Below, piece after piece: positions 60,217 through 64,000 of a stretch of DNA of 64,000 nt. The stretch lies in the NCBI RefSeq assembly GCF_003002025.1, contig NZ_PVZB01000003.1, forward strand, positions 186,001 to 250,000, given 5' to 3'. Source of the stretch: Paraburkholderia sp. BL25I1N1 (GTDB taxonomy: Bacteria > Pseudomonadota > Gammaproteobacteria > Burkholderiales > Burkholderiaceae). Positions within the stretch are counted from its first letter, which is position 1, and each line of letters begins with the position of its first letter. The translations under genes and the position numbers were made by a program. The notes beneath the pieces are model-generated. The model ran no database searches and was not told the origin of the DNA. It saw only the letters and a list, made by a program, of their open reading frames with translations.

Positions 60217-61830
60217 ATGAGCACCGGGTTCACCGCGCCGCCTCCGAGCGGGCAACTGCTGCCGTTCCGCGAATCGCTGCTTGCGATGCTGGTGGCGCTG
60301 GATCAAACCATCGTCGGCACCGCGCTGCCGCGCATCGTCGCCGATCTGAAGGGCTTCGACCTGTACGCGTGGGTCGCGACATCGTACATGCTGGCCTCCG
60401 TGATCACGATTCCCATCTTTGGGCGGCTAGGCGATCTGTTTGGCCGCAAGCGGTTCCTGATCGCGGCGATCCTGTTGTTCACCGGCGCCTCTGTGTTATG
60501 CGGCTTTGCCAGCAGCATGTTGTTGCTGGTGGTTTCACGCGGACTGCAAGGGATTGGCGGCGGCATTCTGATCGGCACGGTGTTCGCCACCGTCGCCGAT
60601 CTGTTCCCGAATCCGAAACTGCGGCTGCGGTGGCTCGTGTTCGTCACGTCCGCCTTCGGCGTGTCCAACATGGTCGGGCCGACGCTCGGCGGAATGTTGA
60701 CGCAGTATGGCGGCTGGCGGCTGGTGTTTTTCGTCAACGTGCCGGTCGGGCTCGTCTCGCTGCTGTTCGTGCAGCGCTTTCTGCCACCGCTGCTTCACCT
60801 GCGGCGCAAAGGTCCCGTGCGGCTCGACTGGCTCGGCGCGTTCGTGCTCGCGGTTACGTTCGGCTCACTGCAAGTGCTGATCGAACTGTTTCCAAGGCGC
60901 GGCGTCGATACGACTACCATCGTGCTGACCGTCGTAGCGGTGACGTGTGGACTGATTCTCTGGCTATGGGAGCGGCGCATCGGCTATCCGATCGTGCCGG
61001 TCGACATGCTGATGGACCGCAAGCTCTCCGCGTTGTTCGCGATGTCGGTGCTCGGCGGCTTCGCGCTCTTTTCGCTGGTGTTCTATGTGCCGCTGCTGTT
61101 CCAGGGCGGCTACGCGATGTCCGCGCATGACTCCGGCATGCTGATCACGCCGCTGTTGCTCGGCACAACCGTGGGCAGCGTGCTCAACAATCGTATCGTC
61201 ACACGAGTCCGCCGCGCGAACGGCATCATGTATGTCGGCTTTGCGCTGTCCGCGCTCGCCTGTCTGAGCGTGGTCGTCTTGCGCGGCACGGAACCTCATC
61301 TGGTGTGGGCTTCGTGCATGGGCATCAGCGGGCTCGGCCTCGGTCTGGTGGCGACCAGCCTGACCGTCTGCTCGCAGCAGATCGTCGGGCGGGACCATGT
61401 CGGCGCGGCCACCGCGCTGCTTCAATCGCTGCGGACGTTCGGCGGCATGCTCGGCACGGTGATGACGGGCGCGTTGCTCGGCCACCTCTATTCGCGCGGG
61501 GTGCATCGCTCGCTCGATTCCTATCAGGCGACGCAGTGGTTCAAGTCCTTCGCCAGTCCCGAGTTGCTGGTGGATCGCGCGGAACAGGCCGCGCTGATCA
61601 ATCGTCTGGTGAGTGCCGGCCAGTCGGGCGACGCCATGATGCGCTCCGCGCGCGAGGCGCTGGTGCAGTCCATTCACATCGGCATTCTGGTGGCCGGCGC
61701 CGCCGCGTTGATCGGTCTGTGCCTCGCCTGGTTCGTGCCGCCCGTGCGCATCAGCTATCCGGAAACGGAACTCGCGCCGGATGGGCAACCGTCCGCCGAC
61801 GCCCTTCCGCCGCACCGCAGCGTGCTCTAG
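60217..61830 (+). CDS. DHA2-family (EmrB/QacA-like) MFS drug exporter
   Basis: This 537-residue protein has about fourteen membrane helices. The DHA2 signature L-D-x-T-I-V-G-T-A-L-P-R-I lies in helix 1, followed by G-R-L-G-D-L-F-G-R-K and the G-P-T-L-G-G antiporter motif C. It should expel hydrophobic toxic compounds by proton antiport. No EmrA-type adaptor is adjacent. The TetR gene 118 bp downstream and its inverted repeat suggest local control, though the repeat lies after this gene. Confidence 0.88.
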   Translation: MSTGFTAPPPSGQLLPFRESLLAMLVALDQTIVGTALPRIVADLKGFDLYAWVATSYMLASVITIPIFGRLGDLFGRKRFLIAAILLFTGASVLCGFASSMLLLVVSRGLQGIGGGILIGTVFATVADLFPNPKLRLRWLVFVTSAFGVSNMVGPTLGGMLTQYGGWRLVFFVNVPVGLVSLLFVQRFLPPLLHLRRKGPVRLDWLGAFVLAVTFGSLQVLIELFPRRGVDTTTIVLTVVAVTCGLILWLWERRIGYPIVPVDMLMDRKLSALFAMSVLGGFALFSLVFYVPLLFQGGYAMSAHDSGMLITPLLLGTTVGSVLNNRIVTRVRRANGIMYVGFALSALACLSVVVLRGTEPHLVWASCMGISGLGLGLVATSLTVCSQQIVGRDHVGAATALLQSLRTFGGMLGTVMTGALLGHLYSRGVHRSLDSYQATQWFKSFASPELLVDRAEQAALINRLVSAGQSGDAMMRSAREALVQSIHIGILVAGAAALIGLCLAWFVPPVRISYPETELAPDGQPSADALPPHRSVL

Positions 61831-61866
61831 GCGCGCCGCCGTCCATCCTCAAATGTTCTTCTTGCG

Positions 61867-61915
61867 TTCTGTATCACTCGATATATAATCGCTTTCTATA
61901 TCGACTGATACAGAA
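61867..61915. promoter_or_regulatory. long inverted repeat, TetR autoregulatory operator
   Basis: 19-base arms (61867-61885 and 61897-61915, beginning TTCTGTATCA) pair with one mismatch around an 11-base centre. The repeat is A/T-rich and overlaps the likely promoter 33 bp before the TetR start. Size and position fit a TetR-family binding site. Confidence 0.8.
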
Positions 61916-61948
61916 CCTGTCGTCTGCGACGCTGGAAGGACATTCACC

Positions 61949-62563
61949 ATGGCAAGACCCCGCCAATTCGACGAACACGAGGTGCTGGAAGCCGCCAGCG
62001 CGGCCTTCTGGACCAAGGGCTACGAGGCGACCTCCACGCGCGACCTGGTCAAGTCGACCGGGCTGACGCAGCCGAGTCTCTACAACGCGTTCGGCGACAA
62101 ACGCACGCTGTATCTGCGCGCGCTCGAGCATTATCTCGAGCACACTTTGCGCGAACGGATCAGAAGACTGGAGCGGACCGTATCGCCGGCATTAGCGGTG
62201 ACGATGTTCTTCCACGAGATCCTCGAGCGAACACTTGCCGATCCCGCGCAGCGCGGCTGCATGCTGGTGAACTCGGCGCTGGAAACCACATCGGAGGACG
62301 AAGCATTCCGTGAAATCGTCGCGATGGAATTCGCTGAAATGCGCGGGTTTTTCTACCGTCGCATGATTGCGGCCAGCGAGAGCGGTGAAATCACCACCGT
62401 CGTTTCCGCCGACGACGCCGCCACTCACCTGCTGACCACGTTGATTGGCGTTCGCGTTCTCGCGCGAGTCGATCCGCAACAAGCGCTGCTTGTCGGCGCA
62501 ATCGCGCCTGTGTTGCTGCTGCTTGGTTTGCCTGCCCTACCGGCGACCCGCTCCGACGCCTGA
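61949..62563 (+). CDS. TetR-family transcriptional regulator
   Basis: This 204-residue repressor has an N-terminal helix-turn-helix (A-F-W-T-K-G-Y-E-A-T-S-T-R-D-L-V-K-S-T-G-L within residues 19-40, then S-L-Y-N-A-F-G-D-K). Its C-terminal ligand-binding domain includes R-G-C-M-L-V-N-S-A. It is of the type often found beside NADPH-dependent reductases or MFS pumps and probably represses itself, the downstream MFS gene or both. Cys in R-G-C-M is common in quinone/electrophile-sensing members. Confidence 0.88.
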   Translation: MARPRQFDEHEVLEAASAAFWTKGYEATSTRDLVKSTGLTQPSLYNAFGDKRTLYLRALEHYLEHTLRERIRRLERTVSPALAVTMFFHEILERTLADPAQRGCMLVNSALETTSEDEAFREIVAMEFAEMRGFFYRRMIAASESGEITTVVSADDAATHLLTTLIGVRVLARVDPQQALLVGAIAPVLLLLGLPALPATRSDA

Positions 62564-62652
62564 GCCACGCGCCTGACAAGGCGCGCCCCTTCGTTTTCCC
62601 ACCGACATCCGGCAGCGCCGCCATCAGCGCGCGCACCGGTAAAGGAACCGTC

Positions 62653-63878
62653 ATGTCCGCTGCTCCGATAACGTCAGATAGTCCAGTCTCACTCGATGCC
62701 CGCGCGCTCTTCGCAACGCTCGCGGGTCTGTGCGGCAGTCTGGTCGCCATTGGCTCGCGCGCTTCGCGTACACGCCTTTGATTCCCTCGCTGATCCAGGC
62801 GCATTGGTTCACCTCGTCGCAAGCGGTAACGCTCGGCGCGGCGAACTTCGCCGGCTATCTGGTCGGCGCGTTGATCGGCCGTCCGCTCGCATCCGTACTG
62901 TCGAACCGCAGCGCGTTGCGCCTGCTGATGGCGGTCGTGACCGCCGCCTTCTTCGCCTGCGCGTATCCGCTTTCGGTGAGCTGGTTTTTCGCGTGGCGCT
63001 TGTTGTCGGGCATTTCCGGCGGCGCAATCATGGTGCTGGTGGCGACGTCGATTCTTCCGCACATTCCTGTGCCACGGCGTGGCTTCGTGAGCGGCATGAT
63101 CTTTCTTGGCCTCGGTCTCGGCATCGCGGCGTCCGGCACCTTGATTCCAAAACTGCTGCACTATGGTTTGCAAACGACGTGGATCGGTCTTGGCGTCGTG
63201 GCCCTGGTGTTGACCGCGGTGAGCTGGTTCGGCTGGCCTTCGACCAATCCGCCCGCGCCGGTCGCGCCTTCCGGTACGCATCACGCAGTGCGCCCTCACG
63301 GCTTGACGCTTCGCGTGCTGTACGCGCAATACGCGGCAAACGCACTCGGCCTTGTCCCGGCGATGGTGCTGCTCGTCGACTATATCGCTCGCGGCCTGGG
63401 ACGCGGCGCCGCTATCGGCGCGGACTACTGGGTGCTGTACGGTCTCGCTGCAACCGCCGGCCCGGTGATCTGCGGCAACGTGGCCGACCGCATCGGCTTC
63501 GGCAAGGCCTATCGCGTCGGACTGATTCTGCAAGCGGCCGCCGTCGCCATGCTCGCGTTCTCGGGCAGCACGCTGGTGCTGGCTGCATCGACCGTGATTC
63601 TCGGCATCTTCACACCGGGCATCGTGCCGCTCGTGCTCGGCCGCATTCATGAACTTGTGCCACACGATCACACCGAACAACGAGCCGCATGGAGTCGCGC
63701 GACGACAGCCTTCGCGCTGTTCCAGGCGCTCGGCGGCTATGGGTACTCGTACCTCTTCTCGCATACGCATAACGACTACGCGTTGATCTTCACTTGCGGC
63801 GCGGTTGCGCTCGCTGTCGCCTTCGTCGGGGATTTGATTGCGTCGCGTATCAGCACCGCCCGCTACACGGCGGTGTGA
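62653..63878 (+). pseudogene. YbfB/YjiJ-family MFS transporter broken by a frameshift
   Basis: An AAGGA box and ATG at 62653 open a frame encoding M-S-A-A-P-I-T then L-A-G-L-C-G-S-L-V-A-I-G. It then shifts at about 62754 into a short nonsense end. The remaining 370 residues (L-A-R-F-A-Y-T-P-L-I-P onward, about twelve membrane helices) are in another frame. Insertion of one C after 62754 would join them as G-L-A-R-F-A-Y-T-P, the family's usual helix-1 sequence. It is therefore a one-base deletion or a sequencing error. The rest of the gene looks intact, with no further stops. The family is uncharacterised MFS permeases. Confidence 0.82.
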
Positions 63879-64000
63879 CGGTTCCAAGCCGCCTCCGTCT
63901 CGACTTTTCGCCGTGGGCACGCGGCTTGCTCAGCAGTGACACCGATACTGCCTTTCGCAAGAACACTCGCCATGCGGGGCTTGCGCGGCTGTCGTGAAGG

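Noticed and set aside
62391-63920. 509-residue open frame on the minus strand opposite the TetR and MFS genes
   Set aside because: It is a complement shadow: low-complexity Arg/Gln/His/Ala composition and it covers a recognisable membrane transporter on the plus strand.

Overview
The window looks like a chromosome segment of a betaproteobacterium of the Burkholderiales, most likely Paraburkholderia or a close relative. I infer this from the high GC content, the DUF4148-type small exported proteins, the Burkholderia-type porin, the ferulate catabolic operon and the chromosomal class A beta-lactamase with a divergent LysR gene. No rRNA, tRNA, CRISPR array, replication origin or intact insertion sequence was seen. 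Only a transposase N-terminal remnant lies near the left end.

Layout of the left half. 0.8-9.3 kb holds two paralogous two-component systems, two paralogous NMT1/TauA-like binding proteins and one complete ABC importer. 9.7-14.1 kb holds small exported proteins, a membrane TPR protein and a free-standing endolysin/holin pair. 14.2-15.3 kb encodes a squalene/phytoene synthase-like enzyme. 15.4-25.8 kb is a hydroxycinnamate (ferulate) module: amidohydrolase, feruloyl-CoA synthase, vanillin dehydrogenase and feruloyl-CoA hydratase/lyase in one operon, with a divergent MarR regulator, an aromatic-acid MFS transporter, a porin and a secreted feruloyl esterase/tannase. Two near-identical palindromes link both arms to the MarR protein. 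26.2-28.0 kb is a KaiC-like ATPase with a receiver protein. 28.2-32.6 kb is an MFS / CoA-transferase / citryl-CoA lyase-like / IclR module. 32.8-36.5 kb holds a TehA-like transporter, a DUF4126 protein, the beta-lactamase and its LysR neighbour.

The most unusual part is 36.5-59.6 kb. It appears to be one large double-glycine peptide secretion locus. A minus-strand operon encodes a NodT-like outer-membrane channel, a double-FHA membrane protein, an HlyD adaptor, a parvulin-type PPIase without signal peptide, a C39-peptidase ABC exporter with two N-terminal cyclic-nucleotide-binding domains, and a sigma-54 activator. Eight small genes, on both sides of and at the head of this operon, encode peptides with a shared leader. 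In seven of them Gly-Gly is at exactly residues 25-26. Each peptide transcription unit is preceded by a GG-N10-GC sigma-54 promoter, and an LRAT-fold gene has one too. A PP2C phosphatase, a Ser/Thr kinase and the FHA protein supply a phospho-threonine signalling arm resembling that of type VI secretion, but no T6SS genes are present. A caspase/FGE-like fusion and two DUF4399 proteins, all exported, complete the locus. Three of the peptide genes lie on a 1.38-kb segment present in two near-identical direct copies.

The right end (59.9-64 kb) holds a DUF3303 protein, a DHA2-type drug exporter, a TetR regulator with a 19-bp-arm inverted repeat upstream, and an MFS gene broken by an apparent one-base deletion. 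All functional calls come from reading the sequence and recalling families; no database search was run.
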